A DNA stretch of 64,000 bases from Mucilaginibacter sp. (GTDB lineage: Bacteria > Bacteroidota > Bacteroidia > Sphingobacteriales > Sphingobacteriaceae). The stretch spans positions 62,001 through 126,000 of the forward strand of contig NZ_JAQBOF010000040.1 in the NCBI RefSeq assembly GCF_028288185.1, written 5' to 3'. Shown one piece after another: positions 17,324 to 25,650 of this stretch (within the stretch, counting starts at the first letter, position 1; each line of letters starts with the position of its first letter). The position numbers and the translations under genes are program-made. The notes beneath the pieces were generated by a model. It saw nothing but the letters and a program-made list of their open reading frames with translations, was not told the origin of the DNA and ran no database searches.

Positions 17324-19132
17324 TCACATCCCTTTCGCTATCGCTTTATAAACCACATCCTGTATCCTCGGCCTGATGCTTAAACTGCCCAGTTTGCTGC
17401 TTGCTTTAGGATAGGTGCGGTTTGATAAAAATATGTACACCAGGTTATATTTAGGATCAACCCAAACACAAGTGCCCGTGTAACCGGTATGGCCATAAGT
17501 ATCAGGCGATGCCAGTTCTGATGGATATTTACGATCGGTAAGCGGGTCCCAACGGTCAAAACCCAGGCCCCTGCGGCTTACCGGAGATTGTTTGGATGTA
17601 AACAGATCAACCGTTTCGGGTTTGAAAAATTGGTCGCCGCCGTAGCGGCCTTTGTTTAGCAGCATTTGGTACAGTATAGCCAGGTCATTAGCGCTGGCAA
17701 ACAGCCCTGCATGGCCGGCAACGCCGCCCATTAACGCGGCTGTAGGGTCATTTACATACCCCACCAACTCCGAATGGCGATAAACCTCATCATCCTCCGA
17801 TGGCACGATCTGCGTAAACGAAAATCTGTAAAGCGGTAAAAACCCTGCGGTTTGCATGCTCAGCCTGTTATAAAACTGTTGCTGTACATAAGTGTTAAGC
17901 GACGTAGCTAGGATGTTTTCTATAACTTGCTGCATAAATATCATGCTCAAATCGCTATACACATATTGCCCGCGCGTTTTAAGCGGCGAGTTAAGCATGG
18001 CCGGCAGCATAATGTCTTTATAATAATCCTTACGTAAATAGTAGCCATTGTTAACTTTAATAGGGTAATCGGCTGACGAATCGGCGCTATGGTCCGCAGG
18101 TTTTATTTTGTCGAAAGTCGGTATATCGGGTATCAGCCCTGCCTGGTGCAGCAATATTTCTCGTATTTGTAAATTGGCTTTGTTGGTATTGCGGGTAACC
18201 GGCCAATAATATCTTAGAGTAGAATCAATATTTAGCTTCCCTTCCTCTTTCAACTGCATTGCCGCGATAGTAGTGGCAGATATTTTGGTCATGGATGCCA
18301 CATCAAAAATGTCGGTAATTTTATCCGGCAGATCAGGGGCATAGGTATGATAGCCATAGGCTTTATTAAATATAACCTTGCCGTCCTTTGCCACCAATAC
18401 CACGCAGCCGGGTGTGGCGTGTTCTGACATGGCCTCTTTGGCTATCTTATCAATGTCCTGCAGGTTGTTAGCGTTAATGCCTACCGCCTCGGGTACGGTA
18501 TATTCCAGCCGGGTCTTTTCGGTTAAAAATCCCGAGCCAAACCTGTAGCGTTGGGTAATACTACTAGCTATTTTTTGGGTGATAGCTACACCGCCGAATA
18601 TAGCCTGCGCACTAAAGTAAGCGGCTATTAATGATGTCCGGTCCGAATAAACAATGGGGGCGTTAACCTCATTTAACTTGTCTAACGCGGCTCCTTTACC
18701 AAAATAGGCTATAATCAAATTTCTTTGCTGCTGGTTATCGGTAATGAATTTAATCAGCTGGTTATTATCCAGATCAGCCTCGGTAAGCTGAACAATGATA
18801 GTATTGTATAATTTAAGATCGTTAGTAAGATGAATTATGTTTTGTTTACCAGTATATCCAGCTACGCTAAAAGATTGCACTTGGGCATATTTATTCAGCA
18901 GGCTATCAAAGCCGGAGGCAAATTGGTTTGATAAATGTACACTGGCAATTTTAAGATTGCCAACATTACGTAGCGGGATTAGCGAGTTGTTGTTATTTAA
19001 CAATACGGTTGATTTTTCAACCAGTTTTTGTTCTCTTAAATAAATCTGACCGGAGTTTTGCGCACATGCAGAATTGAATAAGGTAAATGCCAATAAAATT
19101 ATAAGCAAGCAATTCGGCTTATTTTCGTTCAT
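17324..19132 (-). CDS. Serine hydrolase (class C beta-lactamase type) with an N-terminal GH3 C-domain-like region
   Basis: A 602-residue exported protein. Residues 1-24 are a signal peptide; a cysteine in SACAQ may make it a lipoprotein. Residues 30-205 resemble the C-terminal Rossmann-like domain of family 3 glycoside hydrolases (KLVEKSTVLLNNNNSLIPL), without the catalytic TIM barrel. Residues 215-600 are a beta-lactamase/penicillin-binding fold: S280-M-T-K283, the YSD motif (Y392-S-D394) and H548-T-G. In larger Bacteroidota proteins GH3, its C-domain and this hydrolase are fused and act on cell-wall muropeptides; this version lacks the first part. The start lies 14 bp inside the upstream amidohydrolase gene, so both are probably co-transcribed. 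Confidence 0.85.
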   Translation of the reverse strand: MNENKPNCLLIILLAFTLFNSACAQNSGQIYLREQKLVEKSTVLLNNNNSLIPLRNVGNLKIASVHLSNQFASGFDSLLNKYAQVQSFSVAGYTGKQNIIHLTNDLKLYNTIIVQLTEADLDNNQLIKFITDNQQQRNLIIAYFGKGAALDKLNEVNAPIVYSDRTSLIAAYFSAQAIFGGVAITQKIASSITQRYRFGSGFLTEKTRLEYTVPEAVGINANNLQDIDKIAKEAMSEHATPGCVVLVAKDGKVIFNKAYGYHTYAPDLPDKITDIFDVASMTKISATTIAAMQLKEEGKLNIDSTLRYYWPVTRNTNKANLQIREILLHQAGLIPDIPTFDKIKPADHSADSSADYPIKVNNGYYLRKDYYKDIMLPAMLNSPLKTRGQYVYSDLSMIFMQQVIENILATSLNTYVQQQFYNRLSMQTAGFLPLYRFSFTQIVPSEDDEVYRHSELVGYVNDPTAALMGGVAGHAGLFASANDLAILYQMLLNKGRYGGDQFFKPETVDLFTSKQSPVSRRGLGFDRWDPLTDRKYPSELASPDTYGHTGYTGTCVWVDPKYNLVYIFLSNRTYPKASSKLGSLSIRPRIQDVVYKAIAKGM

Positions 19133-20750
19133 ATACTTTCTCTCCGTTTATATAGGTTTTTAATACGTTTACTTTGGGTAGAGCGCTTGCGCTGGCTTTC
19201 ATCAGGTCCTGATCTGTTATTACAAAGTCAGCATATTTGCCAACCTCAATGCTGCCTTTTTCTTTTTCTTCGAAATTAGCTTTAGCCGCCCAAATGGTCA
19301 TGCCTTTTAATGCTTCAGTACGACTTAACGCGTTTTCCATCTGGAAGCCATTGGCCGGGAATCCTTTTTGGTCCTTACGCACCACAGCGGCGTAAAAAGT
19401 ATAAATAGGGCTAATGTTCTCTACCGGGAAATCTGTCCCCAAAGGTATCCAGCCATTTTGTTCCATCAATTGTTTGTAGGCGTAGGCCGATTTTAACCGC
19501 TGGCTTCCTAACCTTTGCCCAGCCCAATACATATCAGACGTAGCATGCGTAGGTTGTACCGATGGAATAATGCTGTATTGACCAAACATATTAATATCCT
19601 CAGGAGCTACCATCTGCGAATGTTCAATACGCCAGCGGCGATCATTTTTGCCTTTTAATACAGCGGCATAAACTTTAAGCATCACCCTGTTGGCCGAGTC
19701 GCCAATGGCATGGGTACACATCTGGAAACCTTTATCGGCAATTTTTTTAGCTACTTCTTCAAAATGCTTTTGGCTGCTTAACAAAAAGCCGCTCCAGTTT
19801 TTTTGGTCGGTATAGGGTTGTAATAAACAGGCCCCACGCGATCCTAAGGCCCCATCAGCATAAACTTTAAACCCGCGTACATTAAGGCTGGGAGTTTTAT
19901 ATACGCCCCGTTTAAACAGGTATTCGTAATTTTCGGGTTTATCAGACAGTAGCACATATAACCGCATTTTTAAAGCGCCTTTGTGTTGCAACTCGGCAAT
20001 GGTATTAACCATGGTATAGGGCAGGCCGCAATCATCAACTGTGGTTAAGCCTACGGCAAAGCAATTGGTTTGCGCGCTTAAAAACGCATTTTGTGTGAGT
20101 TGCTCGCTTGGGTCGGGTATTTTACGGGTTACAATACCAACGGCATTATCAACCAGTACACCGGTTAATTTGCCGTTTATGGTTTCAATTTCGCCTCCGG
20201 CAATTTTTTGTCCCGGTTTAATACCCGCGATATTTAGCGCGGCCTGGTTGGCAATAACCGCATGGCCATCAACCCGGTGCAATATTACCGGCCTTACCGG
20301 GAACAGCGCGTCCAACTTTGCCTTATCCGGAAATTTCTTGCCGGCCCATAAGTTTTGGTCCCAGCCGTTGCCAATAACCCAGCCATCGGTGTTATGTTCG
20401 GCAAATGCTTTTACGGTATCAATAACGGCATCCCAACTTTTAAGCGCTTTTAAATTTACTTCTTGCAGGCCCAATCCATATTCATAAAAATGGGCATGGG
20501 CATCAATAAAACCGGGATATATAGCTTTGCCCCCTGCATCAATAACCTCATGGGCAAGGTATTCATTTTCTAATGTAGCGGCATCGCCTACGGCAACAAT
20601 TTTACCTGCATCAACTACAAACGCGTTGGCGGTGGTAAACGCGCTGTCCACGGTATATACTACTGCGTTTTTTACCAGAAGATCGGCATTGTACTCTTTT
20701 TGCTTGCAGGCTGCTACAAAAAGCAGCAGGATGGGCCATATTTTTCTCAT
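19119..20750 (-). CDS. Amidohydrolase family 3 lipoprotein (YtcJ-like)
   Basis: A 543-residue metal-dependent hydrolase of the amidohydrolase superfamily, YtcJ-like subgroup. The N terminus is a lipoprotein signal (lipobox VAAC, Cys15), placing it in the envelope, unlike cytoplasmic YtcJ proteins. Metal ligands are visible: H85 and H87 in FIDAHAHFYE, the lysine in FKVYADGALGSRGACLL (near 290), histidines in CTHAIGD and RIEHSQM, and aspartate in LGTDFPVE. The C-terminal beta-strand YADFVITDQDL closes the composite sandwich. The substrate is unknown; members act on amide or formamide bonds. It overlaps the serine hydrolase gene by 14 bp, suggesting a two-gene operon. Confidence 0.9.
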   Translation of the reverse strand: MRKIWPILLLFVAACKQKEYNADLLVKNAVVYTVDSAFTTANAFVVDAGKIVAVGDAATLENEYLAHEVIDAGGKAIYPGFIDAHAHFYEYGLGLQEVNLKALKSWDAVIDTVKAFAEHNTDGWVIGNGWDQNLWAGKKFPDKAKLDALFPVRPVILHRVDGHAVIANQAALNIAGIKPGQKIAGGEIETINGKLTGVLVDNAVGIVTRKIPDPSEQLTQNAFLSAQTNCFAVGLTTVDDCGLPYTMVNTIAELQHKGALKMRLYVLLSDKPENYEYLFKRGVYKTPSLNVRGFKVYADGALGSRGACLLQPYTDQKNWSGFLLSSQKHFEEVAKKIADKGFQMCTHAIGDSANRVMLKVYAAVLKGKNDRRWRIEHSQMVAPEDINMFGQYSIIPSVQPTHATSDMYWAGQRLGSQRLKSAYAYKQLMEQNGWIPLGTDFPVENISPIYTFYAAVVRKDQKGFPANGFQMENALSRTEALKGMTIWAAKANFEEKEKGSIEVGKYADFVITDQDLMKASASALPKVNVLKTYINGEKVYERK

Positions 20751-20871
20751 AAAGGTGATGTGTGGTATAAATATATTACACTTTAAAGTATATACAACTA
20801 TCAGATGATAAAGTTATGCCATCAAATATTTAATTTAGCATCGAAAACGAAATTGAAGGGAAATTTTATAA

Positions 20872-22728
20872 ATGTCAGATATAATTCAGCTTTTACCGGA
20901 CTCAGTAGCTAACCAGATCGCCGCAGGCGAAGTAGTACAGCGACCCGCATCCGCAGTAAAAGAACTGATAGAGAATGCTATTGATGCCGGGGCAGATAAG
21001 ATACAGTTGATTGTTAAGGATGCCGGCAAATCATTAATACAGGTTATTGATAATGGCTGCGGCATGAGCGGTACCGATGCCCGCATGAGCTTTGAGCGCC
21101 ATGCTACGTCAAAAATTAAAAAAGCCGAAGATCTTTTTGCTATCCGCACCATGGGTTTCAGGGGCGAGGCAATGGCATCTATCGCGGCTATCGCGCAAGT
21201 CGAATTAAAAACCCGCCGCCATGAAGATGAGTTGGGTACCCAAATATTTATTGAAGCATCTGAAGTATTAAAGCAGGAAGCTTGCGCCGCTAATGCGGGC
21301 ACGTCCATATGCGTTAAAAACTTATTTTATAATATACCGGCGCGCCGTAACTTTTTAAAAAGTAACCCGGTAGAGATGCGCCATATTATTGACGAGTTTC
21401 AACGGGTGTCATTGGCCCATCCCGAAGTGTTTTTTACCTTGCATCATGACGGGCAGGAGGTTTATCATTTACCATCAACCACGTTAAAACAGCGCGTTAT
21501 CCACCTGTTTGGTAATAACTATAACCAGCGCCTGGTACCGGTTGAGGAGGATACCACCATTATTAACCTGCGCGGATTTGTAGGCAAGCCCGAGTTTGCC
21601 AAACGCACCCGTGGCGAGCAATTCTTTTTTGTAAACAGCAGGTTTATTAAGGATCCGTATTTAAACCATGCGGTATTAACAGCTTTTGAGGAGCTACTGC
21701 CTGATGATACTTACCCGCTGTATGTATTGTTTATTGACATTGATCCGTCAAAAATTGATATTAACGTACATCCAACCAAAACCGAGATAAAATACCAGGA
21801 CGAGAAAGCTATTTATGCGATCATACGCTCGGCGGTTAAGCGTTCTTTGGGGCGATATAACATTACGCCAAGCCTTGACTTTGACCAGGAGAACAGCATT
21901 GAACACCTGATAACTCCAACACCGTTCGACCAGATAGTAGCGCCGGTTATACAGTTTAATCCTGATTTTAATCCGTTTACTGATAAGAAGACGGATAGGG
22001 AAATTCCTTTTTTACGGGATAGTGGCGGTGGTAGCCGTAGTAATCCCATCCCTAAAAACTGGGATACTTTGTATGAAATAAGTAAACGGGATACTACCAC
22101 GCAGCAGCAGATACACGTTGAAGAAACTCTGGCCGTTAATGAGCAGGAGATAGCCAAATCAACCGACAGGCAGTTTTTCCAGATCCATAACCGGTTCATC
22201 ATGTCGCAGATTAAGTCAGGGTTTATGCTGATCAGTCAACAGGCCGCGCATGAGCGTATTTTGTATGAACGTTTTTTACAACAGCTGCAAAACCACTCGG
22301 GTGTGAGCCAACAGAGTTTATTCCCGCAATCGCTTACACTAAACAGTAGTGATTTTGAGTTATTACGTGAGTTGATGCCTGATATACGCGCGCTGGGTTT
22401 TGACCTGCGTGAGTTTGGTAAAAATACCGTAGTGGTTGAAGGTATACCTGCCGACCTAAATAATGTGGGCGAACACGAGTTATTAGAGCGTTTGCTGGAA
22501 GGATTTAAAAACAACCTGGCCATATTAAAGCTGGACAAGCGCGATAATCTGGCCCGGTCATTGGCGCGTAACGCGGCCATAAAAGCCGGTACAAAGCTAT
22601 CATCAGAAGAGATGAACTTATTAACCGACCAGCTTTTTGCCTGCCAAATGCCAAACCTTGCCCTTAATGGCAAGCCTGTAATTAGTACCTTTACACTAAA
22701 TGAATTATTAGAGCGGTTTGAAAAATAA
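20872..22728 (+). CDS. mutL: DNA mismatch repair protein MutL
   Basis: A 618-residue GHKL ATPase that links MutS mismatch recognition to downstream repair. N-terminal ATPase motifs are intact: ELIENAIDAGA (31-41), VIDNGCGM (58-65), and TMGFRGEA (93-100); the second half of the N-domain has VHPTKTEIKY. A variable linker spans about 350-425 and the C-terminal dimerisation domain starts at QFFQIHNRF. The usual endonuclease motif DQHAAHE is changed to SQQAAHE at 455-461, and later motifs (ARNAAIKAG, CQMPNLALNGKP) are also off-consensus, so nicking activity is doubtful. It leads a rightward run with the rhomboid genes 30 bp downstream. Confidence 0.97.
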   Translation: MSDIIQLLPDSVANQIAAGEVVQRPASAVKELIENAIDAGADKIQLIVKDAGKSLIQVIDNGCGMSGTDARMSFERHATSKIKKAEDLFAIRTMGFRGEAMASIAAIAQVELKTRRHEDELGTQIFIEASEVLKQEACAANAGTSICVKNLFYNIPARRNFLKSNPVEMRHIIDEFQRVSLAHPEVFFTLHHDGQEVYHLPSTTLKQRVIHLFGNNYNQRLVPVEEDTTIINLRGFVGKPEFAKRTRGEQFFFVNSRFIKDPYLNHAVLTAFEELLPDDTYPLYVLFIDIDPSKIDINVHPTKTEIKYQDEKAIYAIIRSAVKRSLGRYNITPSLDFDQENSIEHLITPTPFDQIVAPVIQFNPDFNPFTDKKTDREIPFLRDSGGGSRSNPIPKNWDTLYEISKRDTTTQQQIHVEETLAVNEQEIAKSTDRQFFQIHNRFIMSQIKSGFMLISQQAAHERILYERFLQQLQNHSGVSQQSLFPQSLTLNSSDFELLRELMPDIRALGFDLREFGKNTVVVEGIPADLNNVGEHELLERLLEGFKNNLAILKLDKRDNLARSLARNAAIKAGTKLSSEEMNLLTDQLFACQMPNLALNGKPVISTFTLNELLERFEK

Positions 22729-22758
22729 CCCGATAAATTGAATTATATTTAAGCATCT

Positions 22759-23484
22759 ATGCAATCCCCCTTCGCAAACCTTCCGCCGGTTGTAAAAAAC
22801 CTGTTAATTATAAATATTTTATGTTTCCTGCCGTCCCTTTATTATAGTCATGGTTTTGCCGATGGCGCAAATGACCCGGTAGGCGCATTGTTTGGCGTAT
22901 ATTATTTTAATTCGCCATTATTTAAGCCCTGGCAGCCCATTACCTATATGTTTATGCATGGTGGCTGGATGCATATTATCTTTAATATGTTCGCGCTTTA
23001 CTCCTTTGGGGGTATTGTTGAATATGTTATGGGATCGAAACGTTTCCTGGCCTTTTACTTTATTTGCGGCATAGGCGCGTTGGTATTGCAAATGTTTGTA
23101 CAGGCATTTGAAGTGCACGCTATAACCGGGCATATAAGTATTGCTTCACCCGAGTTGGACTCTTCTTACTTGATCTACGGCAGTCAGGCGCAAAAACTAT
23201 TTGATATATATCACGGTACTATGGTTGGCGCGTCAGGCGCAATATTTGGAGTACTAATTGCCTTTGGTATGCTTTACCCAAATGCCGAGTTAATGATCAT
23301 GTTTATACCTGTACCGGTTAAAGCAAAATATATTATACCGGTATATGTTTTAATTGAGCTTTCATTAGGTATCGGCCAGCTCGGCGGCGATAACGTGGCA
23401 CACTTTGCGCACTTGGGCGGAGCCATTTTGGGCTTTATCCTGGTAAAAGCCTGGCGCTTACAAGGCCCGCGAGATTTTATATAA
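22759..23484 (+). CDS. Rhomboid family intramembrane serine protease (first of two)
   Basis: A 241-residue six-span rhomboid protease that cleaves transmembrane proteins within the inner membrane. The catalytic serine is S159 in VGASGAIFG and the histidine partner is H218 in HFAHLGGAILG; the loop-1 and helix-2 motifs MHGGWMHIIFNMFALY (67-81) are typical. The loop at 115-155 is longer than in the simplest family members. Just six bp separate it from a second rhomboid gene, and both follow mutL, a gene order common in Sphingobacteriaceae. Substrates unknown. Confidence 0.94.
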   Translation: MQSPFANLPPVVKNLLIINILCFLPSLYYSHGFADGANDPVGALFGVYYFNSPLFKPWQPITYMFMHGGWMHIIFNMFALYSFGGIVEYVMGSKRFLAFYFICGIGALVLQMFVQAFEVHAITGHISIASPELDSSYLIYGSQAQKLFDIYHGTMVGASGAIFGVLIAFGMLYPNAELMIMFIPVPVKAKYIIPVYVLIELSLGIGQLGGDNVAHFAHLGGAILGFILVKAWRLQGPRDFI

Positions 23485-23490
23485 GAGACT

Positions 23491-24351
23491 ATGACTTTTT
23501 GGCAAAATATTAATAACAAGATGTTCTATTCGGGTAGTAAATTATACTTGCTCATAGGCATTAATGTTTTTGTTTTTTTGGTTATCAGTGTCCTGTCGAT
23601 ATTTGAGCAGTTAGTATTCCGTACGAGTATCATTGATGCTTTTAGTAAGGAATACCTCTCGCTGCCCGCTTATCTGCCTAAACTAGCCGTTCGTTTTTGG
23701 ACACCGCTTACTTACATGTTTATGCATGCGGGTATTTTTCACATCTTGTTTAATATGCTCTGGTTATATTGGATGGGACAGATATTTGAAGATTACCTGG
23801 GTACCAAACGCACTTTAGGCTTATATTTACTAGGAGGATTATCGGGCGCGGTTTTGTTTTTAGCTGTTTACAATATTTTCCCGTTTTTTAACCAAAGTGG
23901 CGCTTTATTGGTAACTTCAGTTGTTGGTGCATCGGCCGCTGTAATGGCAGTAATTGCGGGCGCTGCAACCATTGCGCCAGACCATACCATAATGCTGTTT
24001 GGAGTAGTATCCATCCGGCTAAAATGGATAGCTGTATTTTATGTTGCCATGGGCTTTTTTGGTATTACAGGAGCAAACGCGGGGGGCGAGATAGCACATT
24101 TGGGAGGCGCATTATTCGGTTTTACTTATGTAAGGCAATTGCAAAAAGGCCACGATATGATAGCTTTTATAGCTAATATGTTTAAAAGAAAATCTAAATT
24201 AAAGGTAGCGTCAACCAATCGTGACAAACCCTCATCGGGTACGCCGCGGCAGGAAGAGGTAGATCGTATATTAGATAAAATTTCGACAACGGGATATGAT
24301 AACCTGAGCAAGCAGGAAAAAGAAACTTTATTTCGGGCCAGCAAAAAATGA
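23491..24351 (+). CDS. Rhomboid family protease with C-terminal cytoplasmic tail (second of two)
   Basis: A 286-residue rhomboid. Active-site residues are present: S148 in VVGASAAVMA and H203 in EIAHLGGALFG, with MHAGIFHILFNMLWLYWMG as the helix-2 block. After the last membrane span, residues 215-286 form a charged tail with a compact motif (VDRILDKISTTGYDNLSKQE) that recurs at the end of Bacteroidota rhomboids and probably forms a small helical domain. The next gene starts within its stop codon (ATGA overlap), so translation is likely coupled. The two rhomboids differ clearly in sequence, so this is an old duplication. Confidence 0.94.
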   Translation: MTFWQNINNKMFYSGSKLYLLIGINVFVFLVISVLSIFEQLVFRTSIIDAFSKEYLSLPAYLPKLAVRFWTPLTYMFMHAGIFHILFNMLWLYWMGQIFEDYLGTKRTLGLYLLGGLSGAVLFLAVYNIFPFFNQSGALLVTSVVGASAAVMAVIAGAATIAPDHTIMLFGVVSIRLKWIAVFYVAMGFFGITGANAGGEIAHLGGALFGFTYVRQLQKGHDMIAFIANMFKRKSKLKVASTNRDKPSSGTPRQEEVDRILDKISTTGYDNLSKQEKETLFRASKK

Positions 24352-25460
24352 AGGCAAAGCAAAAATTACCCTTTATTGATAAGGTATTTTTATGTATAAA
24401 CTGTGGTTTATGCCTGGCTTTGCTTATTAGTTACCTGGCCCCAATCACTGATCCACAGAAACGCTGGACAATCGCCTTTTTCGGCTTGGCATACCCCCCT
24501 ATACTGCTAGGTAATCTAATTATGATTGCTTATTGGGCGTTTCGCAAAAAATGGCTGATACTGATATCTGTTTTAGGGATACTTTGCGGCATTAACATAT
24601 TACAAAACAACATCGGCTTTCATATTGGCGACCGCAATATGGTCAAATCGCAAGCCGAAAACGCTGTCCGAATGATGACCTATAATGTGCATAGTTTTAA
24701 AAAATATGGATCAAACAAAGATATATCAACCAAACACGAAATATTAGAGATTATAGCCACCCAACAACCGGATGTTATTGGCATGCAGGAGTTTTATACC
24801 CGCAAGCGAGGGCAGTATGACATGGTTGATTCTATAAAGAAAATCATTGGGTCAGACAATTATTATGTAGAAAATTTCTCTGGCAATAATGATGAAAAAA
24901 CGGGCATAGCGATTTTTTCAAAATTCCCTATTATAACCAAAGGATTAATACAACTTTCGCCGCTATATAGCGGTAACCAATGCTTATATATCGATATTAA
25001 AAAGAATGAGCATGTTTTTAGGGTATATAGCGTGCACCTGCAATCCATTAATTTTGAACCGGAAGATTACCGGTATATAGACACTGTAACAAAAAGCGGT
25101 AAAACAGATCTATCATCGACAAAAAGGTTGGGCGGCAAACTAAAAAGGGCCTTTATAAAACGCAGTGAGCAGGTTGCTATCATAAAAAAACACGCAAGCC
25201 AATGTCCGTATCCCTATATTATAGCAGGCGATTTTAATGATACGCCTTCGTCATACGCTGTGAATCAAATGGCCGTAGGGTTAAAAAACGCGTTTCGTGA
25301 AAGAGGGTTTGGTTTAGGCCGAACTTATAATGGCGATTTCCCTAATTACCAGATAGATTATATTATGACCTCGCAGCAATTTAATGTGACCGGTTATAAA
25401 ATTATCGAAAAAAAATTATCAGACCATTACCCGGTATGTGTTGACCTGGTATTAAGATAA
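24348..25460 (+). CDS. Endonuclease/exonuclease/phosphatase-fold membrane protein
   Basis: A 370-residue protein of the EEP superfamily. Residues 12-95 contain two or three membrane spans (VFLCINCGLCLALLISYLAP, LGNLIMIAYWAF, WLILISVLGILCGINIL). The EEP domain then shows MTYNVHSFKKYG (109-120), the metal glutamate in GMQEFYT, IAGDFNDTPSS and the terminal SDHYPVCVDLVL, i.e. the full metal-binding and catalytic set. It likely acts outside the cytoplasm as a phosphodiesterase on an unknown substrate. The 4-bp ATGA overlap with the rhomboid gene upstream indicates translational coupling. Confidence 0.88.
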   Translation: MKAKQKLPFIDKVFLCINCGLCLALLISYLAPITDPQKRWTIAFFGLAYPPILLGNLIMIAYWAFRKKWLILISVLGILCGINILQNNIGFHIGDRNMVKSQAENAVRMMTYNVHSFKKYGSNKDISTKHEILEIIATQQPDVIGMQEFYTRKRGQYDMVDSIKKIIGSDNYYVENFSGNNDEKTGIAIFSKFPIITKGLIQLSPLYSGNQCLYIDIKKNEHVFRVYSVHLQSINFEPEDYRYIDTVTKSGKTDLSSTKRLGGKLKRAFIKRSEQVAIIKKHASQCPYPYIIAGDFNDTPSSYAVNQMAVGLKNAFRERGFGLGRTYNGDFPNYQIDYIMTSQQFNVTGYKIIEKKLSDHYPVCVDLVLR

Positions 25461-25537
25461 GGGAAGTGGAAAATGGTGGCCAGACTATGTTGAAGCGCAC
25501 GCTGCACCACGGTGCAACAGGCCATGAACGCTTAATA

Positions 25538-25630
25538 CCATTCACTCAATCAACCAATGTCAGTCATTTTAATATAAAACCATTCACTCAATTAACTTAA
25601 TCAGCCATTCACTTTATCACCATTCAACCT
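25538..25630 (+). repeat. CCATTCACT direct repeats upstream of cysS
   Basis: CCATTCACTCAAT occurs at 25538 and 25580 (spacing 42 bp), CCATTCACTT at 25605 and CCATTCAACC at 25620. The spacings of 42, 25 and 15 bp are irregular. The last copies lie where the -33 region of the cysS promoter would be, so a regulatory role is possible. The rest of the 25461-25650 gap has a GCACCACGGTGC mini-hairpin near 25503 and nothing else I can define. Confidence 0.6.
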
Positions 25631-25637
25631 AAAATCG

Positions 25638-25645
25638 TAAGTTTG
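25638..25645 (+). promoter_or_regulatory. cysS -7 promoter element (TAAGTTTG)
   Basis: A perfect TAnnTTTG match five bases before the ATG at 25651. Transcription would start at or beside the start codon, giving a leaderless or nearly leaderless mRNA. No good TTG -33 box is visible; the CCATTCACT repeats occupy that region. Confidence 0.55.
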
Positions 25646-25650
25646 CCACC

